In this document: positions 53,437-62,546 of the stretch, one piece after another
How the letters are laid out: each line of letters opens with the position of its first letter
Numbering within the stretch: the first letter of the stretch is position 1
DNA from: Natrinema halophilum
GTDB taxonomy: Archaea; Halobacteriota; Halobacteria; Halobacteriales; Natrialbaceae
Assembly: GCF_013402815.2 (NCBI RefSeq)
Contig: NZ_CP058601.1
Location: 1,364,001 to 1,428,000, forward strand
Length of the DNA stretch: 64,000 bases
Direction of reading: 5' to 3'
The notes under the pieces: generated by a model
Databases searched by the model: none
What the model was told of the DNA's origin: nothing
The model's input: the letters and a program-made list of their open reading frames with translations, nothing else
Position numbers and translations under genes: made by a program

Positions 53437-53508
53437 TGGGAACATTGGTGCGTGGGAACATTGGTGCGTGGGAACATTGGTGCGTGGGAACATTGGTGCG
53501 TGGGAACA
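53437..53508. repeat. 16-bp tandem repeat, about five copies
   Basis: TGGGAACATTGGTGCG begins at 53437, 53453, 53469, 53485 and 53501 (partial). It directly abuts the IS-end-like segment starting near 53517. Confidence 0.92.
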
Positions 53509-53516
53509 GAGGCGGG

Positions 53517-53760
53517 ACGTTGACATTCACCTCGCGCTTCAGCGCGAGGATTCCTTCGTTGGCCAGCAGGCCGCTCCTGCGTCCCCGAAGGCTCTTGACC
53601 AAAACCGAGGGGGCTTCGGCTGTGGTCTGTGGGCGTGCGCGTCGGACCTCGTGAGAGGCGAGATGTGCGTAGGTATCCGTTTGCACCCGACGGGCCGTGC
53701 CATCGACCCGACTCGGCCCGAAGGCCGAGTAGCCGTCCGACGCAGGTTGCTTTTTGATGA
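53517..53760 (-). mobile_element. Possible solo right end of an IS200/IS605-type element
   Basis: Two perfect hairpins are seen: CCTCGCGCT/AGCGCGAGG (53530-53549, 2-nt loop) and ACTCGGCC/GGCCGAGT (53711-53730, 4-nt loop). On the minus strand the first is followed by TGAATGTCAACG, a tail resembling the right ends of haloarchaeal tnpB elements. No tnpB is recognisable. It could be a decayed element or a solo omega-RNA-like unit. Confidence 0.35.
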
Positions 53761-53983
53761 TGGAGACCCCAATCCACCTCCACTTTTCGCCAAACGCATT
53801 CAATCAATCATATGCTGTCAAAGATTTACTATCCGTGATTGGTGTCTTTGGTGTCGGATTCATTCCTGCACTGAGGCACGGAGCTTTCACCTTGACTTTT
53901 CGTAATGACCGCCAGCAAATCGTAAGCGGACAACGGCAGAACACTATCGACGTAGACTACGCAGAATCGTCGTCAGTGCAGGG
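53761..53983. other. Low-G+C stretch, no gene recognised
   Basis: Composition is visibly more AT rich than the surroundings, hinting at foreign origin. A frame from 53754 reads FNQSYAVKDLLSVIGVFGVG but has no family match or start context. Confidence 0.35.
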
Positions 53984-54580
53984 TTATTCGATTCGAGATA
54001 GTTTGCCGTCCACGTTGCGTTCGCGTCGGTGATTCGTAACGACGTGCATAACCGAAAGGAGGAGAAACGCAGCGATAACTGCGCTCGCGAGGCCGAGCAA
54101 CGGAGCGGCCGCCAGGACTGGCATCTCGAGGAATGCTGCGCTGAGGAGGAGAGCGCCGATCACGCTGACTCCGGCGTACCATCGGTCCCACCGATCCTGT
54201 CGATGCGTATCCGTATCCAGATACATCATCAACAGGTCTGCGTTGTCCGAAAGTGTGATCAGACCACGGTCCTGATCGTATTCGACGATTCCGGCATCGT
54301 CCATCTTCGGCAGGTGGGTCTGGTAGAGGGCAACGTAAACGCGTTTTCGTTGATCGGAACTAAGTGCGTTGACTTCAGTATCGTTCTCCCAGGCAGCGAT
54401 CTGTTCGGCGAGTTCTCCGAGGGTGACCGTTTCGTCTGCATCCAGCAAGTATGCGAGGACTTCCCGGCGACGACGATTCTTTAATAGCTCAAAAATAACG
54501 TCCTTCGAAAGACGTTCGTCCTCGTCGGTGTCGGCGACCGATGCGATCTCATCCGGTAACGACGTATCGATCGAGGACAT
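53984..54580 (-). CDS. DUF7344 winged-helix protein with two membrane helices
   Basis: The 198-residue protein has the DUF7344 domain at residues ~25-110: SKDVIFELLKNRRRREVLAY, LAEQIAAWENDTEVNALSSD and RKRVYVALYQTHLPKMDDAG. Two C-terminal transmembrane segments follow (AGVSVIGALLLSAAFLE and LGLASAVIAAFLLLSV). It is the third such gene in the window. It is separated from the TFB gene by 752 bp and read away from it. Target unknown. Confidence 0.88.
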   Translation of the reverse strand: MSSIDTSLPDEIASVADTDEDERLSKDVIFELLKNRRRREVLAYLLDADETVTLGELAEQIAAWENDTEVNALSSDQRKRVYVALYQTHLPKMDDAGIVEYDQDRGLITLSDNADLLMMYLDTDTHRQDRWDRWYAGVSVIGALLLSAAFLEMPVLAAAPLLGLASAVIAAFLLLSVMHVVTNHRRERNVDGKLSRIE

Positions 54581-55332
54581 TAGTCTGAACCTCCGGCTGT
54601 AAAGGCGCCATTCGAGCTCACTGACCCCTGTGCCTTCCCGTATACGTCGCTGGAGTCTCGGCTCGACGGCGACCGTCGTACGTTCGAACGGCGGGTCGAA
54701 ATCACGATTGACACACCAGGTTGTACACCAACAGAGATACTCTTAAACACGCCTACGTTTCGCACCGTCTGCAAAGGGGGTACGGAGCATCTTCTCAACG
54801 GGGACGTTACGCTAGCCACCTGCCGTCGGCATCGACGGTTGCCGTCGCTCGCGACTCCGATCGGTATTAGTCGATTGTGTGGCTGTATCATCTTCGTACG
54901 CCCAGACTGTCGGAGGAAACCGAACGCTGACCGGCCACGGTGGACTGGATGGCACACGGCACTGTTTCTGAACGTTCGATCCGAGCGATATAAAGTCGAA
55001 CGACAGTTCATCGACGAAAGACGGATTTACGTGATGAACCGGCCATTGATATCATAAATCCTAAAAAACTATCTGCATGTTTCTTGTGCCGTGTGGACAT
55101 TGACCAAAGTGGGTCGAAACGACCGTTTGACGTTGAACAGTCGTTTCACCCGAACGCGACCGATGGGACACGGTCTCGACGCGGTCTTCACGCATAGTCG
55201 CTCGAATTGTGTGAACGATCGCGTCTTTTCTCTCCGTTCTTCTCCGGATGAGACGAACGGAGCAGTAAGTCGGTGTTTCCCCCGAAACCATGTTAACCCC
55301 TTACAGTGCCGGCACGGCTTTGTCCAGTACTG
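54581..55332. other. Intergenic region between divergent regulators
   Basis: About 750 bp between the DUF7344 and TFB genes with no supported gene. AT-rich stretches near 55050-55080 may hold promoter elements; the long gap is unusual for this genome. Confidence 0.45.
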
Positions 55333-56292
55333 ATGACGCGGTCTATCATCGATCAAAGCAGCAGCGAATCACAGTCAGAGGAGGTTGAGACTGGTCTGTG
55401 CCCCGACTGCGAGACCGACACGGTCGTCCACGATCCGGATCGCGGCGAACAGGTCTGTGAGGAATGCGGTCTCGTCCTCACCGAGGACCCGATCGACTAC
55501 GGTCCGGAATGGCGGGCGTTTAACGCGCAGGAACACGACGAACTGTCCCGGGTGGGTGCCCCGTTGACGCAGTCGATGCACGATCGAGGGCTGACGACGA
55601 CGATCGACTGGCGCAACAAGGACGCCAACGGCCATTCGATGTCGGCCGATAAACACGGCCAACTCCATCGGCTCCGCGTCTGGCAGGAACGAATCAGAAC
55701 GAAAAACGCGGGCGAACGAAACCTCAAGTACGCCCTGTCAGAAATCGATCGAATGGTGAGCGCACTCGGAGTTCCCAAGCCGGTCAAAGAGACCGCAAGC
55801 GTCATCTATCGACGCGCACTCGAGCAGGACCTCATCCGCGGCCGATCGATCGAAGGCGTTGCGACCAGCGCGCTCTACACCGCGTGTCGTAAGGAAGATA
55901 TTCCCCGGAGTCTCGAGGAAGTAACGTCGGTTTCACGAGTCGATCAGCGAGAGATCGGTCGAACCTACCGGTACATCGCGGATGAACTGGACATTAACCT
56001 CGAGCCGACGAACCCGCGTCAGTTCGTGCCACGGTTCTGTTCCGAGCTCGATGTCGACAAAGACGTCGAGACGAAGGCCATCGATATCATCGATCGGACG
56101 ACCGAGCAGGGGTTGCACTCGGGGAAGTCACCGACCGGTTTCGCCGCCGCCGCCATTTACGCCGCCGGTCTCCTCTGTGACGAAACTATCCCGCAACGAG
56201 CCGTCGCCGATACCGCACAGACGACCGTCGTCACCGTTAGAAATCGCTATCGCGAGCAACTCGAGGCCATCGACCAGCAGCCGGCTACATGA
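55333..56292 (+). CDS. tfb: Transcription initiation factor IIB (TFB)
   Basis: From MTRSIIDQSS the protein has 319 residues, normal for archaeal TFB. The N-terminal zinc ribbon is complete (CPDC...CEECGLVL, residues ~22-45), followed by the B-reader/linker (DYGPEWRAFNAQEHDELSRV and GLTTTIDWRNKDANGHS). Two cyclin folds follow; the first includes VIYRRALEQDLIRGRSIEGV and the second TGFAAAAIYAAGLLCDET and ends in the helix-turn-helix QTTVVTVRNRYREQL, which contacts BRE. TFB recruits RNA polymerase to TBP-bound promoters. Haloarchaea carry several TFBs with different promoter preferences, which is relevant to the two promoter classes seen here. Confidence 0.95.
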   Translation: MTRSIIDQSSSESQSEEVETGLCPDCETDTVVHDPDRGEQVCEECGLVLTEDPIDYGPEWRAFNAQEHDELSRVGAPLTQSMHDRGLTTTIDWRNKDANGHSMSADKHGQLHRLRVWQERIRTKNAGERNLKYALSEIDRMVSALGVPKPVKETASVIYRRALEQDLIRGRSIEGVATSALYTACRKEDIPRSLEEVTSVSRVDQREIGRTYRYIADELDINLEPTNPRQFVPRFCSELDVDKDVETKAIDIIDRTTEQGLHSGKSPTGFAAAAIYAAGLLCDETIPQRAVADTAQTTVVTVRNRYREQLEAIDQQPAT

Positions 56293-56461
56293 CCGACCGG
56301 TCGTCCTCTTCGTAAACCTCCTCGTCTAGCAGCGCATGCAGGTTACTGTACGGAACGAACGCGAGGAACTGGTCGCTACCGTCGTACAGTTCGAGTCCGT
56401 TTTCGGTGTGATCGTAGCGTTCGCAAGTGATCTGACCTTCGGGCAGGATTGCACGGTACAT
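56285..56461 (-). CDS. Small conserved-looking acidic protein, 58 residues
   Basis: Starting at ATG 56461, the protein begins MYRAILPEGQITCERYDHTE, continues LELYDGSDQFLAFVPYSNLH, and ends EEVYEEDDRSVM. Its acidic composition and codon use are those of a real haloarchaeal gene, and short proteins with this MYRA...FVPY...L layout occur in haloarchaea. No domain with known activity is recognised. It converges with tfb, the two coding ends overlapping by 8 nt. Confidence 0.72.
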   Translation of the reverse strand: MYRAILPEGQITCERYDHTENGLELYDGSDQFLAFVPYSNLHALLDEEVYEEDDRSVM

Positions 56462-56656
56462 GGTAGTTGCAAGGCCGGCCAGACTGATATAGTCACAGCC
56501 TCGATACGTGATCCGAACTCCCGGTGAAAAGACTCACGTCCGGCGTGACGTCGAGAAACGGCAGCTCGTTCAGCGACGACGATAGTTCTCCGATGCGACA
56601 TGGTTCGCATCATTCGGGACACAGGCATCGGTCAACGGAAACTGACGCGGTCCGGG

Positions 56657-58438
56657 TCAGCTGGTCCCCATCTGCTCACCCGTTCGACCGCCGTCGGATC
56701 TGGCTGGCTCGACGGGCTTGACGCCGCTGACGATGAACCGAGCACCGTCGCTCGATGGATCGAGTTCGATCGTCCAGCCGTGGACCTCGAGGAGGCGCTG
56801 GACGATCGCCAGTCCGAAGCCAGTCCCGCTGTCGCTCGTCGTATAGCCGTACTCGAAGACGTCATCACGGTCCTCCGACGGAATGCCGGGGCCGTCATCC
56901 GCAACTGCGAACCCATCGTCGAGGCCCGTGACCGTCACTGTTACCCCCGCTCCGGCTTCGGCCGGTTCGGCAGCATCTATTTCCGCGTCGGACCCGTGTT
57001 CTATGGCGTTCCGGAAGAGGTTCTCGAAGACCCGCAGTAGCTTGGTCCGATCGGCCCGAAGGTGCCTATCGACGTCGACGTGGAGCGTGGCCCCGGCAGT
57101 GTCGACGTTGTCCCACGCGTCGCGAACGACGTCGGCCAAATTGAGTTCGGATCGATCGACCGTGGAGTCCTGGCGTGCGAGCAACAGGACATCGTCGATG
57201 ATTGCGCTCATCCGTTCGTGTGAGTGATCGATCTCCTCGACCGTCTCCAGCGCCTCGCCGTCGACCTGTTCTTCCAGGGCCAAAAGATACCCCTGAGCGA
57301 CGTTCAGCGGATTTCGCAGGTCGTGACTGATCGTCGATGCGACCTGATCGAGCCGCTGGTTCTGTTCTCTGAGCTGTTGTCGGGACGTCTCCAGTTCGGT
57401 CACGTCACGGAGGAGCAACGAATAGCCGCTCAGTTCGTGGTCGGTTGATTTCCGAACGGGTGAAATGAGCAAGGAGTAATACCGTCGTTGTCCGTCGATC
57501 CGCAGCGTCAGCTGGGTGGTGTGGCGAGTGGAAACGTCGAAGTCGACCTGCGAGGCGAGTGCCGGCCAGACTGCCGCTAACAGCTCCCCTTCCTCGTCCG
57601 GGAGCGATGACCGCATCGACGCCGCTTTCTGGTTGTAGTCGACGACACACCGGCGTTCATCGACGACGATCACAGCATCGTTCAACGACTCGACCAGCGT
57701 GTTCCGCGCGACGGGAATAATATCGAGCAACTGGAACTGGTAGATTGCAACCATCGTCGCCAGCGCAGTCGGCAACGCGCCGAACGAGGCGTAATTGAAT
57801 CCAGGAAGGGGAACCCTCCCGCTAATCGATAAGAAGTTCAGGATACTCACGAAAACGGCCGATGCCATCAGAAAGAGAATACGGGGCCACGCGGTGCGAC
57901 GCGTTTGCAAAATAAACCGAACGAGTATGATCAGCCCGACTGTGGTAATCGCATAATTGAGGTTCAATGCGAAGAAATACAGCGGGCCTCGATCGAACGC
58001 CGCGAACGTGAACGGAACGCCGCTTTGATGCACGGTGAACTCTTCGATCGTGAGCCGTCGAAGAGATGGCACCGTAGCCATGACGACGAGAAATACGGGG
58101 AGACCGACCAGAACAGCCTGGACCCACCGCCGCCTGTGGTAGTCATTGTTCGTATACTGTGATATCAGCGTGAAATACACGGATCCACCGATTATCCCGG
58201 TGACTTTCTCACTGTACGTGAGGAATTTCAAAAGGGCTGTGTCGGATGTGAAATATATTGTGAGGATTTCAAGTTGCCAAAAAGCAGCAATGAGGATCAA
58301 CAGGAGGAACATTCCAAACCCACTGAATTCGGCACCGCTCCGATATGACCAGAGAGCGAGCAGCAGAAGTGTCAAAAATGTCATACTGGTCAGCAGAACA
58401 TGCCCGAAGAAACCCGCTGAAACCTCCGGTAAGACCAT
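56657..58438 (-). CDS. Histidine kinase with N-terminal 7TM sensor domain
   Basis: The 593-residue protein has seven hydrophobic helices in residues ~10-235 (the histidine-kinase N-terminal 7TM domain). A PAS-like segment follows (NTLVESLNDAVIVVDERRCV, residues ~245-345), then the kinase core: phospho-acceptor His in VASTISHDLRNPLNVAQGYL, N-box ENLFRNAIEHGSD, and ATP lid motifs VADDGPGIPSEDR and GTGFGLAIV. It senses an unknown signal at or in the membrane. The DNA encoding the 7TM part is noticeably poorer in G+C than the kinase part. No response regulator is adjacent. Confidence 0.9.
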   Translation of the reverse strand: MVLPEVSAGFFGHVLLTSMTFLTLLLLALWSYRSGAEFSGFGMFLLLILIAAFWQLEILTIYFTSDTALLKFLTYSEKVTGIIGGSVYFTLISQYTNNDYHRRRWVQAVLVGLPVFLVVMATVPSLRRLTIEEFTVHQSGVPFTFAAFDRGPLYFFALNLNYAITTVGLIILVRFILQTRRTAWPRILFLMASAVFVSILNFLSISGRVPLPGFNYASFGALPTALATMVAIYQFQLLDIIPVARNTLVESLNDAVIVVDERRCVVDYNQKAASMRSSLPDEEGELLAAVWPALASQVDFDVSTRHTTQLTLRIDGQRRYYSLLISPVRKSTDHELSGYSLLLRDVTELETSRQQLREQNQRLDQVASTISHDLRNPLNVAQGYLLALEEQVDGEALETVEEIDHSHERMSAIIDDVLLLARQDSTVDRSELNLADVVRDAWDNVDTAGATLHVDVDRHLRADRTKLLRVFENLFRNAIEHGSDAEIDAAEPAEAGAGVTVTVTGLDDGFAVADDGPGIPSEDRDDVFEYGYTTSDSGTGFGLAIVQRLLEVHGWTIELDPSSDGARFIVSGVKPVEPARSDGGRTGEQMGTS

Positions 58439-58673
58439 ATTTGGGGTTTATTGGATGGATAGTTGAATATTGTGGCTACGAATACGATTCGGCGCTGCTC
58501 GGACGGGCGAACGACGGCGAACGTAGTTTGACGGGAATCCGGGAGCATGCGACGGAATCCCGAAAATATCGACTCGTTCCATCGGTAGTCCGTGGCTCGT
58601 CGGTTCGGGTCACACACCGGACGTCGCTCGCTGAGCGAAATCGGTTTACCTGCACCGCCAGTACGACCTGTCA

Positions 58674-60641
58674 GTGACAGACGAACGTTCTTCGATGCCG
58701 AGCGACGAGCAGCGAAGCCACTCCGCGGCACCGAACAACGGGAACCCGGACGATGCAAATCCGAACGAAGAACCGACGAATGAGACGGATCGCACTGACT
58801 CGGAGACGACCGATACCGAGGGACGGACCGACGCGGACGACGAGTTCACGATCGCGGATTTCCACGACGCCAGCCAGCAAGCGGGCCGACCGGTTCTCAC
58901 CGCCGCTGCCGTCGCTCGCGCCCTCGAGATCCCCCACGAGGAAGCCAGCGACCGACTCGAGACGCTCGCCGACGCGGGGAGTATCGAGCGCCTCTCCGTG
59001 TCGACGGACCCGGTGGTCTGGTACCCCAGCGAACTCGAGGATCTCACGGATCGCGAACGCGTCATCGTCTTTCCGAAACGGCGGGAGATCGTCGTCGATC
59101 GACCGGACCAGTTCACGCGCGCCCAGCTTTCCCAGTTCGCCCACCTCGCGGACGCGAACGGGGAACAGGGGTATCGGTACGTCGTTCGGCCGGCGGACGT
59201 CTGGGGGACCCCTCACGACTCGTTCGACGACCTCGCGCAGACGATGCGCCAGGCGCTCGGGCAACGCTCCGCGGACCTCGAGGACTGGGTGGAAAGCCAG
59301 TGGGATCGCGCCCACCAGTTTCGGCTCGTCACGCACGAGGAAGGGTATACCGTCCTCGAGGCACAGAGTCCGGAGATCATGGGGAACGTTGCGCGACAGA
59401 AACTCGACGAGGAACACGTCCACGCGCCGATATCGGACACCCAAGACTGGGTCCGCGAGGGATCGGAGGCCGCGATCAAGCGCATTCTTTACGAGGCAGG
59501 CTATCCGGTTCAGGACCATCGCGAGCTCGCGTCCGGCGAAGCGTTGTCGATCGACCTCCAGGTTCGGCTGCGCGACTATCAACAGACCTGGGTGGACCGC
59601 TTCGGCGAGGCCGGCGAAGGCGTCTTCGTTGGCCCGCCAGGGAGTGGAAAAACGATAGCCGCGATGGGTGCGATGGCCCGCGTCGAAGGCGAGACGCTGG
59701 TGTTGGTGCCGAGTCGGGATCTGGCCCAGCAGTGGGCTGACGCGATCCTTGAATATACGACGCTCGAGCCGGAGCAGGTCGGGCAGTACCACGGGGGCCG
59801 CAAGGAGGTACGACCGGTGACGATCGCCACCTACCAGATCGCGGGCATGGATCGCCACCGATCGCTGTTCGACGACCGAGAGTGGGGGCTGGTCGTTTTC
59901 GACGAATGCCAGCACGTCCCGTCGGACGTCTACCGACGCAGTACCCACTTACAGTCCAAACATCGACTCGGATTGTCGGCGTCGCCCATTCGAGAAGACG
60001 ATCGCCAGACCGAGATCTTCACCCTCGTCGGTCCACCGATCGGCACGGACTGGGAGGCGCTGTTCGACGCGGGTTTCGTCGCGGAGCCCGAACTCGAGAT
60101 CCGATACGTACCCTGGGGCGACGAGGAACAGGGGAACGCCTACGGCTCCGCAGACGGGCGAGAGAAGTATCGGATCGCCGCGAAAAACCGAGGAAAAATC
60201 GACGAGGTTCGCTATCTGCTCTCCGCACATCCGGACTCGAAGGCGCTGGTCTTCGTCGATTACCTAGAACAGGGTCGCGACCTCTCAGACGCGCTCGACG
60301 TTCCGTTCGTAAGCGGTGAGACACCCCATCACGATCGCCGGCGGCTGCTCGAGGAATTCCGGCGAGACGAACGCGATTTACTGATAATTTCGCGGGTCGG
60401 CGACGAGGGGATCGACCTTCCCACGGCCGACCTTGCCATCATCGCCTCCGGACTCGGCGGTTCGCGCCGACAGGGAACCCAGCGCGCCGGGCGGACGATG
60501 CGCCCGGCCGGCGGGGCGCTCGTATACGTCCTCGCGACGCGAGGGACCCGCGAAGAAGACTTCGCTCGGAAACAGCTTCAGCACCTGGGCCGAAAGGGGC
60601 TGACGGTCCGCGAGCAAACGGTCGAAGGCGAAGAGCACTGA
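58674..60641 (+). CDS. XPB/Rad25-like superfamily 2 helicase
   Basis: The 655-residue protein has a charged, disordered N-terminus (to ~residue 58) and a winged-helix-like/damage-recognition region. Two RecA folds follow: the Walker A GVFVGPPGSGKTIAAMGAM near residue 320, the DEAD-box equivalent VVFDECQHV (DECQ) near residue 407, motif III LGLSASPIRED, and motif VI RRQGTQRAGRTMRP. These are features of XPB-type DNA helicases in nucleotide excision repair or transcription. The start is a GTG at 58674; ATG at 58695 is possible. A HerA-like ATPase follows 104 nt downstream. Confidence 0.88.
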   Translation: MTDERSSMPSDEQRSHSAAPNNGNPDDANPNEEPTNETDRTDSETTDTEGRTDADDEFTIADFHDASQQAGRPVLTAAAVARALEIPHEEASDRLETLADAGSIERLSVSTDPVVWYPSELEDLTDRERVIVFPKRREIVVDRPDQFTRAQLSQFAHLADANGEQGYRYVVRPADVWGTPHDSFDDLAQTMRQALGQRSADLEDWVESQWDRAHQFRLVTHEEGYTVLEAQSPEIMGNVARQKLDEEHVHAPISDTQDWVREGSEAAIKRILYEAGYPVQDHRELASGEALSIDLQVRLRDYQQTWVDRFGEAGEGVFVGPPGSGKTIAAMGAMARVEGETLVLVPSRDLAQQWADAILEYTTLEPEQVGQYHGGRKEVRPVTIATYQIAGMDRHRSLFDDREWGLVVFDECQHVPSDVYRRSTHLQSKHRLGLSASPIREDDRQTEIFTLVGPPIGTDWEALFDAGFVAEPELEIRYVPWGDEEQGNAYGSADGREKYRIAAKNRGKIDEVRYLLSAHPDSKALVFVDYLEQGRDLSDALDVPFVSGETPHHDRRRLLEEFRRDERDLLIISRVGDEGIDLPTADLAIIASGLGGSRRQGTQRAGRTMRPAGGALVYVLATRGTREEDFARKQLQHLGRKGLTVREQTVEGEEH

Positions 60642-60745
60642 GAGAAATCGGCTCGCGAGGCTGCGGTCGGTTCGAGGCCAATATTCAAGGGTGCGTATTC
60701 GAACTGTACAAGTAGTATGAACGAATCACGCGTACTCGAGGTGGT

Positions 60746-62506
60746 GTGACGGTGAACGACGAACCGACGCAACGCCAGATTATGGTCGGGGAGACGGCTG
60801 ACGGAGCGAACCTGAAGCTGCCGGTCGTCGAATTGCTTACCGGCCGCGGATTCGTCACCGGAAAATCGGGGTCCGGGAAGTCGAACACCGCGTCCGTCAT
60901 CGCCGAAGAGTTGCTCGAAGCCGGCTATCCCCTCCTCATCGTCGATACCGACGGTGAGTACTACGGGCTCAAAGAGGAGTACGAGATGCTCCACGCCGGG
61001 GCCGACGAGGAGTGTGACATCCAGATCGGACCGGAACACGCAGAGCAGATGGCGACCATCGCACTCGAAGAAAACGTTCCGGTGATTCTCGACGTCTCGG
61101 GGTATCTCGACGAGACCGTAGCGGACGAACTGCTTCGCGAGGTGGCCCGTCAGCTGTTCGTCAAGGAGAAAAAGCTCAAGAAGCCGTTCCTGCTGGTCGT
61201 CGAGGAGGTCCACGAGTACATCCCGGAGGGCGGCGGCGTCGGAGAGACGGGGAACCTCCTGATCAAGATCAGCAAGCGCGGCCGCAAACACGGCCTCGGA
61301 ATTCTGGGGATCAGCCAGCGGCCGGCCGACGTCAAGAAGGACTTCATCACGCAGGCCAACTGGCTCGTCTGGCACCGGCTGACCTGGGACAACGACACGA
61401 AAGTCGTCGGTCGGATCATCGACTCGGAGTACTCGGAACTGGTTGCGGATCTCGACGACGGGCAGGCGTTCGTTCAGACCGACTGGACGGAGGTCGACGT
61501 CCGCAAGATTCAGTTCCGGCGAAAACGGACCTTCGACGCGGGCGCGACCCCCGGGCTCGAGGACTTCGAACGGCCCGAACTCAAATCCGTCTCGGACGCG
61601 CTCGTCGGCGACCTTCAGGAGATTTCCGAGCGCAAGGACCGGAAGCAAGATCGCATCCAGGAACTCGAAACCGAACTGGAGAAGAAAGAAAAGCGAATCG
61701 AAACGCTCGAAGACGAGTTGTCCTCGGCCCGGGACGTTTCGAGTGCGGCGAAGCAGATGGCAGACGCCCTGCAGAACACGGAAACGGTCCAGTCGCAACT
61801 ACCGGGCGGTGGCGAAGATGTGCGTCGGCTACACGAGGAGATCGCCGATCTCGAGTCCGAACGCGACGAGTTACGGTCGGAGCTTGCCGCCCGCGACGAT
61901 CGAATCGAGGATCTCGAAGACGAGCTCACGGCTCGGACGTCGAAGCTGAACCGAATCAAGAAGGAAAACGATCAGTTACGTACCGTCGTCCGCAAACTCG
62001 AACGCGAGCGGCCCTACGCCGAGAGTGCCGAGGATGAGACGGACGACGAAGACGACGCATCGTCACCGATCGTCCAGGCCGGCGGCGAGGCCCACGAGTA
62101 CGGGTACACGCCGGTCGATGGGGACGCGGACGCGGGTTCGGACGCATCGCCGAACGCCGACGGGGAAACGGACGTGGCCAGCGACGGCGCGTTTGTCGTC
62201 GCAAACGAGGAGCGCAAACCCGCGGAACTGCTCGAGATACAGTGGGTCAGCGACCGCGTTCACCGCGCGAGTGAGGGGTCTCAGTGTTCGATCGAAACGG
62301 CCGAGGAGGTTCTGGCCGTGTTCGCACACGAGGGGCCGCTCGAGGCGGAGACGATCGCAAACCGGGTCGATCGGTCGACGGTCGCGGTTCAGAGTCTCCT
62401 GTCCGAACTCCGGACGGAAGGAATGCTCGAGCGGTCCGCTGAACGGACGTATTCGCTGAGCGACGACGTTCGCGCCGCGCTGACCGAAACGCCGCCGGCG
62501 GAATGA
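60746..62506 (+). CDS. HerA/DUF87-like ATPase with coiled coil and winged helix
   Basis: The 586-residue protein starts (GTG) with a beta-strand region, then Walker A FVTGKSGSGKSNTASVIAEE near residue 40, Walker B FLLVVEEVHEYIPEGG near residue 150 and sensor-like GLGILGISQRPADVKKDF. This is the HerA/FtsK-type motor fold. Residues ~290-430 form a long coiled coil, rich in E/K/R/L heptads (QDRIQELETELEKKEKRIET). After an acidic linker a C-terminal winged helix ends in LLSELRTEGMLERSAERTYS. It may translocate DNA in repair or chromosome handling. It follows the XPB-like gene on the same strand, suggesting cooperation. Confidence 0.85.
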   Translation: MTVNDEPTQRQIMVGETADGANLKLPVVELLTGRGFVTGKSGSGKSNTASVIAEELLEAGYPLLIVDTDGEYYGLKEEYEMLHAGADEECDIQIGPEHAEQMATIALEENVPVILDVSGYLDETVADELLREVARQLFVKEKKLKKPFLLVVEEVHEYIPEGGGVGETGNLLIKISKRGRKHGLGILGISQRPADVKKDFITQANWLVWHRLTWDNDTKVVGRIIDSEYSELVADLDDGQAFVQTDWTEVDVRKIQFRRKRTFDAGATPGLEDFERPELKSVSDALVGDLQEISERKDRKQDRIQELETELEKKEKRIETLEDELSSARDVSSAAKQMADALQNTETVQSQLPGGGEDVRRLHEEIADLESERDELRSELAARDDRIEDLEDELTARTSKLNRIKKENDQLRTVVRKLERERPYAESAEDETDDEDDASSPIVQAGGEAHEYGYTPVDGDADAGSDASPNADGETDVASDGAFVVANEERKPAELLEIQWVSDRVHRASEGSQCSIETAEEVLAVFAHEGPLEAETIANRVDRSTVAVQSLLSELRTEGMLERSAERTYSLSDDVRAALTETPPAE

Positions 62507-62546
62507 GTATCGTCGGTTCGAAATTCATCGAGGACAGCGGGCAGGT

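Noticed and set aside
53754-54032. 92-residue plus-strand frame in low-G+C DNA
   Set aside because: No family resemblance; overlaps the end of the DUF7344 gene on the other strand.
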